Below are positions 6,497 through 12,625 of a stretch of DNA of 12,625 bases, in pieces (position 1 is the stretch's first letter; each line of letters starts with the position of its first letter). A program made the position numbers and the translations under genes. Under the pieces are notes generated by a model that did no database searches, was not told the DNA's origin, and saw only the letters and a list, made by a program, of their open reading frames with translations. The stretch comes from JAZBPO01 sp036351675 (lineage in GTDB: Bacteria; Pseudomonadota; Gammaproteobacteria; Pseudomonadales; Azotimanducaceae), in contig JAZBPO010000270.1 in the NCBI GenBank assembly GCA_036351675.1, forward strand, positions 1 through 12,625, given 5' to 3'.

Positions 6497-6789
6497 GCGA
6501 AGCGACGACGGAAGCACCGATGGCCGAGGAGCGGCAGACGAACCCGCGCACCCTTTCGGGCACGGTGGTCAGCAACAAGATGGACAAGACCGTGGTGGTG
6601 CGCATCGAGCGCCGGGTCCAGCACCCGCTGTACGGCAAGATCATCCGCCGTTCGACCAAGGTCCATGCGCACGACGCCGAGAACCAGTGCGAGATCGGCG
6701 ACGTGGTCACGGTCCGCGAGTGTGCGCCGATTTCGAAGACCAAGACGTGGATGCTGATCAGCGTCGACGAGCGGCCGGCTCGAGTCTGA
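6493..6789 (+). CDS. rpsQ: 30S ribosomal protein S17 with an N-terminal extension
   Basis: S17 is a primary 16S rRNA binder with an OB fold. The 98-residue protein has the conserved core from RTLSGTVVSNKMDKTVVV, through ERRVQHPLYGKIIRRSTK, to SKTKTWMLI. E. coli S17 has 84 residues; the additional 14 or so are an acidic, polar N-terminal tail (MSEATTEAPMAEERQTNP). The chosen ATG (6493) overlaps the rpmC stop, with GGAGAAGG about ten bases upstream. A second ATG at 6520 would trim nine residues but has a weaker ribosome binding site. It is the last gene of the S10 group. Confidence 0.96.
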   Translation: MSEATTEAPMAEERQTNPRTLSGTVVSNKMDKTVVVRIERRVQHPLYGKIIRRSTKVHAHDAENQCEIGDVVTVRECAPISKTKTWMLISVDERPARV

Positions 6790-6818
6790 CGGCAGGTCGT
6801 AGCAGGAACAGTGGGTCC

Positions 6819-6841
6819 GGCGCCGCGATGGGCGCGGCGCC
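6819..6841 (+). other. Strong hairpin at the S10/spc junction
   Basis: GGCGCCGCG (6819-6827) and CGCGGCGCC (6833-6841) form a perfect 9-bp stem with a 5-base loop (ATGGG). It sits in the 67-base gap between rpsQ and rplN, ending 15 bases before the rplN ATG. There is no T-run, so it is not a classical terminator, and I see no convincing promoter in the gap. A role in mRNA processing, stability or pausing between the two operon halves is possible. Confidence 0.6.
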
Positions 6842-6856
6842 TGACGGAGAGGAACG

Positions 6857-7225
6857 ATGATCCAGACACAGACGATGCTCGACATCGCCGACAACAGCGG
6901 TGCCCGTCGCGTCATGTGCATCAAGGTGCTCGGCGGTTCGCATCGGCGCTACGCGGGCGTCGGCGACATCATCAAGGTCACCGTGAAGGAAGCCACGCCG
7001 CGCGGCCGCGTCAAGAAGGGCCAGGTGGTGAACGCAGTGGTCGTGCGCACCCGCAAGGGCGTGCGCCGTCCCGACGGCTCCATCATCCGCTTCGACGACA
7101 ACGCGGCGGTGCTGCTGAATCAGAACAACCAGCCCATCGGAACCCGGATCTTCGGCCCGGTCACCCGCGAGCTGCGCAGCGAGAACTTCATGCGCATCGT
7201 CTCGCTGGCCCCCGAAGTGCTCTGA
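6857..7225 (+). CDS. rplN: 50S ribosomal protein L14
   Basis: L14 is a 50S interface protein contacting L19 and 16S rRNA (bridge B8), and is the target of RsfS silencing. The 122-residue protein is of family length: MIQTQTMLDIADNSGARRVMC at the start, DIIKVTVKEATPRGRVKKG in the middle, the GVRRPDGSIIRFDDNAAVLLN signature (about 69-89), and IFGPVTRELR near the end. The start is ATG 6857, after GGAGAGGAACG. It is the first gene of the classical spc operon, though no separate promoter is evident just upstream. Confidence 0.98.
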   Translation: MIQTQTMLDIADNSGARRVMCIKVLGGSHRRYAGVGDIIKVTVKEATPRGRVKKGQVVNAVVVRTRKGVRRPDGSIIRFDDNAAVLLNQNNQPIGTRIFGPVTRELRSENFMRIVSLAPEVL

Positions 7226-7236
7226 GGAAGGACGTC

Positions 7237-7551
7237 ATGCGGAAGATCAAGCGCAACGACGAGGTCATCGTCATCGCGGGCCGCGACAAGGGCAAGCGTG
7301 GTGACGTCCTCGAGGTACGGAGCGACGGCCGCGCCCTCGTTTCCGGCATCAACATCGTCAAGAAGCACGTGAAGCCGAATCCCTATGCCAACGAACCCGG
7401 TGGCATCAAGGAGAAGGAGGCTCCGATCCAGCTCTCGAACGTCGCGATCTGGAATCCGGAGACGTCGCGCGGTGATCGCGTCGGCATTCGCGAGGAGGAC
7501 GGCAAGCGCGTCCGCTTCTTCAAGTCCACCGGCAAGACCATCGGGTCCTGA
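7237..7551 (+). CDS. rplX: 50S ribosomal protein L24
   Basis: L24 is one of the two initiators of 50S assembly, binding the 5' end of 23S rRNA, and carries a KOW motif. The 104-residue protein begins MRKIKRNDEVIVIAGRDKGKRG, which is the KOW motif (about 6-25), followed by GINIVKKHVKPNP and a beta-rich C-terminal part. The start is ATG 7237, with GAGGAAGG beginning at the rplN stop as the ribosome binding site. rplE follows after only five bases. Confidence 0.98.
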   Translation: MRKIKRNDEVIVIAGRDKGKRGDVLEVRSDGRALVSGINIVKKHVKPNPYANEPGGIKEKEAPIQLSNVAIWNPETSRGDRVGIREEDGKRVRFFKSTGKTIGS

Positions 7552-7556
7552 AGGCC

Positions 7557-8114
7557 ATGAGCACGCTACTCGAGCAGAAGTACAAGGGCGAGATCGTCCC
7601 GGCGCTGATGGAGCAGTTCCAGTACGGCTCCGTCATGGAAGTGCCGCGTCTCGTCAAGGTCACGCTGAACATGGGTCTCGGCGAAGCCGTCGCCGACAAG
7701 AAGCTGATCGACAACGCAGTCGCGGACATGGCGGCGATCGCGGGCCAGAAGCCGATCGTCACGGTGGCCCGCAAGTCCATCGCAGGTTTCAAGATCCGTG
7801 ACGGCTACCCGATCGGTTGCAAGGTCACGCTGCGACGCGCGCGCATGTACGAGTTCCTGGAGCGGCTGATCAACATCGCCATCCCGCGTGTGCGCGACTT
7901 CCGCGGCATGTCCGCGAAGGCTTTCGACGGCATGGGGAACTACTCCATGGGTTTCTCCGAGCAGATCGTCTTCCCGGAGATCGACTACGACAAGGTCGAT
8001 CGCCTGCGGGGCCTGGACATCAACATCACCACCACGGCGAAGACCGACGAGGAAGGGCGCGCGCTGCTCGCGGCGATCAACTTCCCGTTCCGCCAGGCTG
8101 GAGGACAGGCCTGA
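7557..8114 (+). CDS. rplE: 50S ribosomal protein L5
   Basis: L5 binds 5S rRNA and contacts P-site tRNA and S13 in the central protuberance. The 185-residue protein is slightly longer than the 179 of E. coli. It shows VPRLVKVTLNMGLGEA (about 29-44), the KPIVTVARKSIAGFKIRDG segment and GCKVTLRR, then GNYSMGFSEQIVFPEIDYD. The start is ATG 7557, and a purine-rich TGAAGG formed by the rplX stop is the ribosome binding site. In E. coli, S8 represses the spc operon at this mRNA region; with only five bases before the gene I could not identify a matching S8 site by eye. The TGA shares a base with the rpsN ATG. Confidence 0.98.
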   Translation: MSTLLEQKYKGEIVPALMEQFQYGSVMEVPRLVKVTLNMGLGEAVADKKLIDNAVADMAAIAGQKPIVTVARKSIAGFKIRDGYPIGCKVTLRRARMYEFLERLINIAIPRVRDFRGMSAKAFDGMGNYSMGFSEQIVFPEIDYDKVDRLRGLDINITTTAKTDEEGRALLAAINFPFRQAGGQA

Positions 8115-8419
8115 TGGCCAAGAAGAGCATGATCGAGCGCGAGAACAAGCGCGCCAAGCTGGCAGCCCGCTACGCCGAGAAGCGTGCCCGCCTGAAGGCC
8201 GTGATCAACGACCGAGAGGCATCGGACGACGACAAGTGGCAGGCCCAGATGGCGCTGCAGAAGCTGCCCCGCGACGCATCGCCGGTGCGCCGGCAGCGCC
8301 GCTGCCGGGTCACGGGCCGGCCCCACGCCGTGTACCGCAAGTTCGGTCTGGGGCGGAACAAGCTACGCGAAGCGGCCATGCGCGGGGACGTCCCGGGCCT
8401 GGTCAAGGCCAGCTGGTAA
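8114..8419 (+). CDS. rpsN: 30S ribosomal protein S14 (zinc-free form)
   Basis: S14 is a 30S head protein needed late in assembly. The 101-residue product starts MAKKSMIERENKRAKL and ends in the conserved KFGLGRNKLREAAMRGDVPGL and VKASW. It is the long type without the paired CxxC motifs of zinc-binding S14, as in E. coli: the segment SPVRRQRRCRVTGRPH has a single cysteine. The ATG overlaps the rplE stop (TGATG). An open frame extending upstream across rplE in the same phase is a shadow frame. Confidence 0.98.
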   Translation: MAKKSMIERENKRAKLAARYAEKRARLKAVINDREASDDDKWQAQMALQKLPRDASPVRRQRRCRVTGRPHAVYRKFGLGRNKLREAAMRGDVPGLVKASW

Positions 8420-8435
8420 GGGAAGGGAGAACGCC

Positions 8436-8828
8436 ATGAGCATGCAGGACCCCATCTCGGACATGCTGACGCGCATCCGCAACGCACAGGGTCGCCGCAA
8501 GACGACGGTCACCATGCCGGCGTCGAAGATCAAGCAGGCGATCTGCCGTGTGCTCGAGGACGAGGGCTACATCCTCGGCTTCGAGGTGGCCGAGGGCGTG
8601 AAGCCCGAGATGATCGTGCGCCTCAAGTACCACGAGGGACGCCCCGTCATCGAGGAGATCAAGCGCGTCAGCCGGCCGGGTCTGCGTAACTACAAGGGCC
8701 AGCAGGAGGTGCCGCAGGTCCGCGGCGGGCTCGGCGTGGCCATCGTGAGTACGAACAAGGGCGTGATGACCGATCGCGCCGCCCGCGCCGCCGGTGTGGG
8801 TGGAGAGGTGCTCTGCACCGTCTTCTGA
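8436..8828 (+). CDS. rpsH: 30S ribosomal protein S8
   Basis: S8 binds 16S helix 21 in the central domain and is the spc operon repressor in E. coli. The protein has 130 residues, identical in length to E. coli S8, starting MSMQDPISDMLTRIRNAQ. The conserved C-terminal rRNA-binding segment includes RVSRPGLRNYK and the STNKGVMTDRAAR signature (about 105-117). The start at ATG 8436 is preferred over ATG 8442, because MSMQDP is the family start and GGAAGGGAGA precedes it at good spacing. Confidence 0.98.
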   Translation: MSMQDPISDMLTRIRNAQGRRKTTVTMPASKIKQAICRVLEDEGYILGFEVAEGVKPEMIVRLKYHEGRPVIEEIKRVSRPGLRNYKGQQEVPQVRGGLGVAIVSTNKGVMTDRAARAAGVGGEVLCTVF

Positions 8829-8844
8829 CGAGAGTCCTGCAGTC

Positions 8845-9378
8845 ATGTCGAGAATCGCGAAGAATCCGATCACCGTTCCGTCCGGCGTCGAAGTCGCCGT
8901 CGCTGCGGGCGAGCTCAAGGTCAAGGGTGGCAAGGGGCAGCTGTCCATGGCCATCAACCCGGCCGTCGAGGTGAAGTTCGAGGACGGTCAGCTGACCTTC
9001 GCCCCTGCCGGCGACGCGGAGGACGGCTGGGCCCAGGCGGGCACGGCGCGCGCCGTCGCCAACAACCTGGTGGTCGGAGTCACGGAGGGCTTCGAGAAGA
9101 AGCTTCAGCTCGTCGGCGTCGGCTACCGGGCCCAGGCCCAGGGCAAGAAGCTGAACCTCTCCCTCGGCTTCTCCCATCCGGTCGAGTACGAGTTGCCGGA
9201 AGGCATCAGCGCCGAGACGCCCTCGCAGACGGAGATCGTCATCCGGGGGATCGACAAGCAGGCCGTCGGCCAGGTGTCGGCCGAGATCCGTGCGTTCCGT
9301 CCGCCGGAGCCCTACAAGGGCAAGGGCGTGCGCTACGCCGACGAGTACGTGCGCCGCAAGGAAGCCAAGAAGAAGTAA
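8845..9378 (+). CDS. rplF: 50S ribosomal protein L6
   Basis: L6 lies near the GTPase-associated centre and the sarcin-ricin loop and is made of two similar domains. The 177-residue protein equals the E. coli length. It begins MSRIAKNPITVPSGVEV; the second domain carries LVGVGYRAQAQG (about 89-100) and the C-terminal signature PEPYKGKGVRYADEYVRRKE. The start is ATG 8845; the ribosome binding site is weak (GAG within CGAGAG, about a dozen bases upstream), so translation may rely on ribosomes arriving from rpsH. A 90-base gap follows before rplR. Confidence 0.98.
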   Translation: MSRIAKNPITVPSGVEVAVAAGELKVKGGKGQLSMAINPAVEVKFEDGQLTFAPAGDAEDGWAQAGTARAVANNLVVGVTEGFEKKLQLVGVGYRAQAQGKKLNLSLGFSHPVEYELPEGISAETPSQTEIVIRGIDKQAVGQVSAEIRAFRPPEPYKGKGVRYADEYVRRKEAKKK

Positions 9379-9468
9379 GTACCAGATCGCATACGTGACC
9401 CGAGTGCGCGCAGGGCGGCCCGAGCCGTGGAGCGCGGCTCCCTCAAGGACACAGCAGGAACCGACGAG

Positions 9469-9825
9469 ATGAAGCCGAATCAGAAGAAGCAGGCACGGCT
9501 GCGCCGCGCCCGACGAGGCCGCGCCCACATGCGGCGCCTCGGTGCGCACCGCCTCTGCGTGCACCGCACCTCGCAGCATACCTATGCGCAGGTGATCTCG
9601 CCGGATGGCGCACGCGTGCTCGCATCCGCGTCGACGCTCGATTCGGCCCTGCGCGACGGCGCCACGGGGAACGTGGAAGCCGCAGCGAAGGTGGGAGCGC
9701 TCATCGCCGAGCGTGCAAAGCAGGCCGGTGTGACGGAGGTCGCCTTCGACCGCGCCGGCTACAAGTACCACGGCCGCGTCAAGGCGCTGGCCGATGCGGC
9801 CCGCGAGGCCGGACTGGAGTTCTGA
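9469..9825 (+). CDS. rplR: 50S ribosomal protein L18
   Basis: L18 binds 5S rRNA together with L5. The 118-residue protein (E. coli 117) has a basic N-terminus (KPNQKKQARLRRARRGR), LCVHRTSQHTYAQVI (about 29-43) and the terminal FDRAGYKYHGRVKALADAAR helix region. The frame is open from a GTG at 9427, but ATG 9469 is chosen: it gives the family length and has AGGAA at about ten bases. The longer version would add 14 residues with no counterpart. The 90-base spacer before it holds only a weak 6-bp hairpin (9422-9440). Confidence 0.97.
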   Translation: MKPNQKKQARLRRARRGRAHMRRLGAHRLCVHRTSQHTYAQVISPDGARVLASASTLDSALRDGATGNVEAAAKVGALIAERAKQAGVTEVAFDRAGYKYHGRVKALADAAREAGLEF

Positions 9826-9829
9826 GGCA

Positions 9830-10333
9830 ATGGCATACGCAGATGAAGTCCGCGAAGAGGGCCTGGTCGAGAAGCTCGTCCAGATCAATCGTGTCGCGAA
9901 GGTGGTCAAGGGCGGCCGGATCTTCGGCTTTACCGCGCTCGCCGTCGTCGGTGACGGCGCCGGTCGCGTCGGTTTCGGCCGCGGCAAGGCTCGCGAGGTG
10001 CCGACGGCCATCCAGAAGGCCATGGAGAGCGCCCGTCGCAACATGATCGAGGTCGATCTCAACGGCTCCACGATCCAGTACGCGACGACCGCCCGCCACG
10101 GCGCCTCGAAGGTCTACATGCAACCCGCTTCGGAAGGTACGGGCGTCATCGCCGGAGGCACCATGCGGGCGCTCCTCGAGGCCGCCGGCGTGCACAACGT
10201 GCTCGCCAAGTGCTACGGCTCCACCAACCCGGTGAACGTCGTGCAGGCTACCTTCAAGGCGCTGAAGGACATGCGCTCGCCGGCCTCCGTGGCCGCGAAG
10301 CGCGGCAAGTCCGTCGAGGAGCTCGTCGGCTGA
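9830..10333 (+). CDS. rpsE: 30S ribosomal protein S5
   Basis: S5 sits at the mRNA entry site, and its N-terminal loop forms the spectinomycin site. The 167-residue protein (E. coli 167) shows NRVAKVVKGGRIFGFTALAV (about 20-39), the G-rich DGAGRVGFGRGKAREVP, MQPASEGTGVIAGG and the final AAKRGKSVEELVG. The residues of the spectinomycin loop look intact. The start is ATG 9830, four bases after the rplR stop; GGAG within the end of rplR serves as the ribosome binding site. An upstream in-frame extension inside rplR (from 9794) is not supported. Confidence 0.98.
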   Translation: MAYADEVREEGLVEKLVQINRVAKVVKGGRIFGFTALAVVGDGAGRVGFGRGKAREVPTAIQKAMESARRNMIEVDLNGSTIQYATTARHGASKVYMQPASEGTGVIAGGTMRALLEAAGVHNVLAKCYGSTNPVNVVQATFKALKDMRSPASVAAKRGKSVEELVG

Positions 10334-10370
10334 GCAGGCCTGCGACGTTCCCACGAGAGAGATTCGCGAG

Positions 10371-10556
10371 ATGGCTGACAAGATGATCAAGGTCACCCAG
10401 ATCCGCAGCACGGCGGGCCGGCTGAAGAACCACCAGGCGTGCGTCCGCGGCCTGGGTCTGCGCCGCATCGGCCATACGGTCGAGGTGGAAGACACGCCGT
10501 CCGTGCGCGGCATGATCAACAAGGTCCCGTACCTGGTGCGGGTGGAAGGAGAGTGA
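10371..10556 (+). CDS. rpmD: 50S ribosomal protein L30
   Basis: L30 is a small ferredoxin-like-fold 50S protein. The 61-residue product (E. coli 59) carries KMIKVTQIRSTAGRLKNHQA and the signature GLGLRRIGHTVEVEDTPSVRG, read in two overlapping parts at about residues 27-37 and 34-47. The start is ATG 10371, after GAGAGAGATTCGCGAG. The 37-base gap before it opens with the palindrome GCAGGCCTGC (10334-10343). rplO begins two bases after its stop. Confidence 0.97.
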   Translation: MADKMIKVTQIRSTAGRLKNHQACVRGLGLRRIGHTVEVEDTPSVRGMINKVPYLVRVEGE

Positions 10557-10558
10557 CC

Positions 10559-11062
10559 ATGCGCCTCAACGATCTGCGCCCGGCGCCGGGCAGCAAGCCG
10601 AAGGGCAAGCGCGTCGGTCGCGGTGCCGGCTCCGGCATGGGCAAGACCGCCACGCGCGGCGTGAAGGGTCAGAAGTCCCGCTCCGGCGGTGGCGTGAAGC
10701 CCGGTTTCGAGGGCGGCCAGATGCCGCTCCAGCGGCGTGTCCCGAAGTTCGGCTTCCAGAGCCGGATCGGCCGTTTCACGGCGGAAGTGCGCCTGTCCGA
10801 GCTCGCCAAGGTGGACGGTGACGTCGTTTCCCTCGACACGCTCAAGGCCGCGAACGTCGTGCGCCGCGACAAGACGCGTGCACGCATCGTCCTTTCCGGC
10901 GAGATCGACCGCCCGGTGAAGGTCGAGGGTGTCGTCGTGACCCGGGGTGCCCGGGCCGCCATCGAGGCCGCCGGCGGTTCCGTCGCCGAGATCGTCGAGG
11001 CGCCGCGCGGCAAGAAGGTCAAGCGCGATCGCCCGCAGCAGGAGACGCAGAGCGAGGCCTGA
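10559..11062 (+). CDS. rplO: 50S ribosomal protein L15 with a C-terminal extension
   Basis: L15 is a late-assembly 50S protein. The 167-residue protein has the glycine- and lysine-rich N-terminus (GKRVGRGAGSGMGKT, then KGQKSRSGGGVKPGFEGGQM, about 36-55) and the globular part ending GARAAIEAAGGSV. E. coli L15 stops near here at 144 residues; this one continues for about 20 residues of charged sequence (APRGKKVKRDRPQQETQ). The start is ATG 10559, with GGAAGGAGAG just upstream inside the end of rpmD. secY follows after 27 bases. Confidence 0.97.
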   Translation: MRLNDLRPAPGSKPKGKRVGRGAGSGMGKTATRGVKGQKSRSGGGVKPGFEGGQMPLQRRVPKFGFQSRIGRFTAEVRLSELAKVDGDVVSLDTLKAANVVRRDKTRARIVLSGEIDRPVKVEGVVVTRGARAAIEAAGGSVAEIVEAPRGKKVKRDRPQQETQSEA

Positions 11063-11089
11063 GGGTCCGCTCGCGCGAGGAATCGGTAG

Positions 11090-12427
11090 ATGGCAGCGAA
11101 TCAACAGTCCCTGGCAGGCGCCCAGGCCGGTGTGCAGGAGCTCCTGCGCCGGCTCGGGTTCGTGCTCATGGCGCTGCTCGTCTATCGCATCGGGACGCAC
11201 ATCCCCGTACCGGGCATCGACCCGGAACGTCTGCGCCAGCTCTTCGACCAGAACCAGGGCGGCATTCTCGAGCTCTTCAACATGTTCTCCGGCGGCGCCC
11301 TCGAGCGCATGAGCATCCTGGCGCTCGGTGTGATGCCCTACATCACGGCCTCGATCATCATGAATCTGCTCACCGCCATGGACCCGCGCCTCGAGCAGCT
11401 GAAGAAAGAGGGCGAGGCCGGACGCCGGAAGATCACCCAGTACACGCGCTACGGTACGGTCGCGATCGCGCTCGTGCAGGGCTGGGGTATGTCCGTCGGC
11501 CTCGCGTCCCAGGGCCTGAGCTATCAGACGGGCTTCTCCTTCTTCTTCGTCGCGACCACCGCCCTCGTCACGGGCGCCGTCTTCATGATGTGGCTCGGGG
11601 AGCAGATCACCGAGCGTGGTGTCGGCAATGGCATCTCCCTGCTCATCTTCGCGGGGATCGTCGCCGGCTTCCCGGCGGCGATCGGTCAGAGCTTCGAGGC
11701 GGCGCGCCAGGGTGACATCAACATCATCGCGCTGCTGGGCATCGCGGCACTGGCCTTCGGCGTGGTCTATCTCGTCGTCTGGATCGAGCGTGGCCAGCGG
11801 CGGATCACCGTGAACTACGCCAAGCGTCAGCACGGCCGCCGGGTCTATCAGGCCCAGTCCAGCCACCTGCCGCTGAAGGTGAACATGGCGGGGGTCATCC
11901 CGGCCATCTTCGCGAGTTCCCTGCTGCTGGCGCCGGCATCGCTCGCGACCTGGTTCGGCCAGTCGCCGAACATGACCTGGCTGCAGGAGGTGTCGCTGGC
12001 GCTGTCGCCGGGCAACTTCCTCTACATCATCCTGTTCGCGGGCGGGATCATCTTCTTCTGCTTCTTCTATACGGCGCTCATGTTCAATCCGAAGGAGATC
12101 GCCGAGAACCTCAAGCGTCAGGGCGCCTACGTTCCCGGAATCCGTCCCGGACAACAGACGGCCAAGTACATCGACGACATCACGACGCGCCTCACCATGT
12201 TCGGTTCCATCTACATCGCGCTCGTATGCCTGCTGCCCGAACTGCTGGTGGTCGGCTTCGACATCACCTTCCGACTCGGCGGTACGGCGCTGCTCATCGT
12301 GGTCGTGGTCTCCATGGACTTCATGGCGCAGGTCCAGTCGCATCTGATGTCGAGCCAGTACGCCAAGCTACTCGAGAAATCCAACCTGAAGAACTACGGC
12401 AAGGGTCAGCCGACCCGGGCCCGTTGA
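11090..12427 (+). CDS. secY: Preprotein translocase subunit SecY
   Basis: SecY is the channel-forming membrane subunit of SecYEG, through which SecA or the ribosome passes proteins across or into the inner membrane. The 445-residue protein (E. coli 443) shows ten hydrophobic segments, roughly at 22-34, 72-95, 118-138, 150-170, 181-200, 211-232, 267-288, 308-330, 370-388 and 395-412. Landmarks include HIPVPGID before the plug region, GEQITERGVGNGIS (170-183), cytosolic loop C4 with NYAKRQHGRRVY (242-253) and loop C5 with VPGIRPGQQTAKYID (348-362), which holds the conserved arginine needed for SecA-driven transport. The start is ATG 11090, with GAGGA about ten bases upstream. Its place between rplO and rpmJ is the standard one. 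Confidence 0.99.
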   Translation: MAANQQSLAGAQAGVQELLRRLGFVLMALLVYRIGTHIPVPGIDPERLRQLFDQNQGGILELFNMFSGGALERMSILALGVMPYITASIIMNLLTAMDPRLEQLKKEGEAGRRKITQYTRYGTVAIALVQGWGMSVGLASQGLSYQTGFSFFFVATTALVTGAVFMMWLGEQITERGVGNGISLLIFAGIVAGFPAAIGQSFEAARQGDINIIALLGIAALAFGVVYLVVWIERGQRRITVNYAKRQHGRRVYQAQSSHLPLKVNMAGVIPAIFASSLLLAPASLATWFGQSPNMTWLQEVSLALSPGNFLYIILFAGGIIFFCFFYTALMFNPKEIAENLKRQGAYVPGIRPGQQTAKYIDDITTRLTMFGSIYIALVCLLPELLVVGFDITFRLGGTALLIVVVVSMDFMAQVQSHLMSSQYAKLLEKSNLKNYGKGQPTRAR

Positions 12428-12443
12428 GAACGGAGCGAGTGCC

Positions 12444-12560
12444 ATGAAAGTTCGTGCTTCGGTGCGCCGCATGTGCCGCAACTGTCGGATCATCCGTCGC
12501 AACGGCAGCGTGCGCGTGATCTGCTCGGCCGAACCGCGCCACAAGCAGCGCCAGGGCTGA
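12444..12560 (+). CDS. rpmJ: 50S ribosomal protein L36 (zinc-ribbon form)
   Basis: L36 is the smallest 50S protein and helps organise 23S rRNA. The 38-residue product reads MKVRASVRRMCRNCRIIRR at the start and ends AEPRHKQRQG, the same length as E. coli L36. The zinc ligands Cys11, Cys14, Cys27 and His33 are all present, so this is the zinc-binding form. The start is ATG 12444, with CGGAGCGAG upstream. It lies 16 bases after secY. An inverted repeat overlaps its stop codon. Confidence 0.97.
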   Translation: MKVRASVRRMCRNCRIIRRNGSVRVICSAEPRHKQRQG

Positions 12561-12568
12561 CCTGGCGC
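12548..12568 (+). other. Hairpin overlapping the rpmJ stop codon
   Basis: GCGCCAGG (12548-12555) pairs with CCTGGCGC (12561-12568) around a 5-base loop that contains the rpmJ TGA. The right arm is also part of a 12-base palindrome (CCTGGCGCCAGG, 12561-12572). No T-run follows at once (the next T-run starts at 12583), so it is probably an mRNA 3' boundary or a weak terminator of the spc transcript. Confidence 0.5.
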
Positions 12569-12578
12569 CAGGCCTCGC

Positions 12579-12605
12579 TTGATTTTTGCAGGCCTGAAGT
12601 ATAAG
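12579..12605 (+). promoter_or_regulatory. Predicted promoter of the downstream alpha (rpsM) operon
   Basis: TTGATT (12579-12584) and TATAAG (12600-12605) are spaced by 15 bases, slightly short of the usual 17 but in an AT-rich island within GC-rich sequence. In gammaproteobacteria the alpha operon (rpsM onwards) begins after rpmJ and has its own promoter here, which matches. AGGCC (12590-12594) can pair with GGCCT (12612-12616) ahead of a TTTTTT run, so a terminator-like reading overlaps the promoter. The operon itself is outside the window. Confidence 0.6.
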
Positions 12606-12625
12606 CTTGCCGGCCTTTTTTCTGC

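Noticed and set aside
7540..7600. S8 repressor site at the rplX-rplE junction, as in E. coli
   Set aside because: The gap is only five bases, and I could not find by eye a structure resembling 16S helix 21; folding would be needed.
9379..9468. Internal promoter before rplR
   Set aside because: The 90-base gap has a vague CATACG element but no usable -35 hexamer at proper spacing, and only a weak hairpin.
9779..12343. Very long minus-strand open frame (854 codons) across rpsE, rpmD, rplO and secY
   Set aside because: It is exactly antisense to four unmistakable genes. Its product is rich in His, Asp, Arg and Leu as expected from reverse-strand reading of GC-rich codons, and it shows no recognisable domain.

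Overview
The window is the str–S10–spc ribosomal protein supercluster of a GC-rich bacterium, most likely a gammaproteobacterium. The evidence for that placement is the gene order, in particular secY followed directly by rpmJ with no infA between them, together with a zinc-free 101-residue S14, a zinc-ribbon L36, and proteins that align almost throughout with their E. coli counterparts. No genus can be named from the sequence. All genes lie on the + strand.

Layout. Positions 1-1047 hold the 3' part of tuf (EF-Tu). Positions 1048-1585 are a 538-base non-coding gap. It carries three copies of a GC-rich hairpin repeat (one inverted, two direct), then a clear sigma70-type promoter and a short leader. 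The S10 group follows: rpsJ, rplC, rplD, rplW, rplB, rpsS, rplV, rpsC, rplP, rpmC, rpsQ (1586-6789). A 67-base gap with a 9-bp hairpin leads into the spc group: rplN, rplX, rplE, rpsN, rpsH, rplF, rplR, rpsE, rpmD, rplO, secY, rpmJ (6857-12560). The last 65 bases hold a hairpin and what looks like the promoter of the next (alpha, rpsM) operon.

The genes work together: they supply the elongation factor, most of the early-assembling 50S proteins and several 30S proteins, and the SecY channel that docks on the ribosome exit. Most junctions are short or overlapping (ATGA at rplD/rplW and rpmC/rpsQ; TGATG at rplP/rpmC and rplE/rpsN), which indicates translational coupling. The exceptions are the tuf-rpsJ gap and an unusually long, hairpin-filled rpsJ-rplC gap (190-193 bases).

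No new multi-gene system is present. The points worth a second look are: an in-frame loss of eight residues from a highly conserved helix of S3, exactly at the segment linked to the ribosome's mRNA helicase activity; the covarying REP-like hairpins before rpsJ; the serial hairpins between rpsJ and rplC; and the strongly GCG/ACG-biased codon use of tuf compared with the genes after it.
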